NCBI GenBank assembly: GCA_963169055.1
Contig: CAUJFU010000059.1
Coordinates: 1-5,989, forward strand
Origin: Myxococcota bacterium
GTDB lineage: Bacteria > Myxococcota_C > UBA6777
DNA: 5,989 nt
Direction: 5' to 3'
The notes beneath the pieces are model-generated. The model saw only the letters and a list, made by a program, of their open reading frames with translations, did not search any database and had not been told where the DNA came from. The position numbers and the translations under genes are program-made. Shown here in pieces: positions 5,971 to 5,989 of the stretch. How positions within the stretch are numbered: position 1 is the stretch's first letter; each line of letters opens with the position of its first letter.

Positions 5971-5989
5971 GGCGATCTGCTCTTTGTCG

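Noticed and set aside
1-5989. CRISPR arrays, tRNA/rRNA genes, insertion sequences, phage genes
   Set aside because: No spaced direct repeats, cloverleaf sequences, transposase or integrase motifs, or terminal inverted repeats were found on either strand.

Overview
The window reads as a gene-dense piece of a Gram-negative bacterial chromosome. It carries seven protein genes and no RNA genes, CRISPR array, insertion sequence or prophage. The gene set is an outer-membrane-type beta-barrel with an aromatic C-terminus, a Hanks-type Ser/Thr kinase, a SMUG1-type uracil-DNA glycosylase, a ClsA-type cardiolipin synthase, TatA and MoeA. It would fit Myxococcota/Bradymonadota-like or other 'deltaproteobacterial' lineages, but this placement is inference and has not been tested by any search.

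Layout from left to right. A Ser/Thr kinase N-terminus (minus strand, 1-274) runs off the left edge. Behind it on the same strand is the SMUG1-like glycosylase (389-1228), which starts at a TTG codon served by a near-perfect Shine-Dalgarno sequence. Only 40 bp separate that start from the divergent, plus-strand cardiolipin synthase (1269-2714). The synthase converges on tatA (2754-2978, minus), and 39 bp lie between them. Upstream of tatA on the minus strand are the beta-barrel protein (3045-4016), moeA (4195-5424) and an unrecognised helical, basic protein (5440-5970, possibly extending past the right edge). No gap exceeds 300 bases. The longest is 4017-4194, which holds a good sigma70-type promoter for the barrel gene.

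Functional reading. The unknown gene and moeA are tightly coupled: 15 nt separate them and the moeA Shine-Dalgarno sequence directly follows the upstream stop. The barrel gene has its own promoter, and tatA lies 66 nt downstream of it, so the two are probably co-transcribed. MoeA (molybdenum cofactor) and TatA (export of folded, often molybdenum-cofactor-containing, proteins) are a sensible neighbourhood, but no molybdoenzyme gene is present. The glycosylase, synthase and kinase look like housekeeping or lineage-typical genes without an obvious shared pathway.

One property cuts across the genes: the plus strand is G-rich over C in most samples counted, whichever strand is coding. The minus-strand proteins are correspondingly rich in Pro, His, Gln and Thr, and the plus-strand synthase in Gly, Val and Trp. 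This looks like replication-strand skew. I found no convincing new system. The points most worth a second look are the moeA-linked unknown protein, the twin-arginine-containing signal peptide of the barrel protein beside tatA (with an in-frame 15-bp tandem duplication in its core), and the strand skew.
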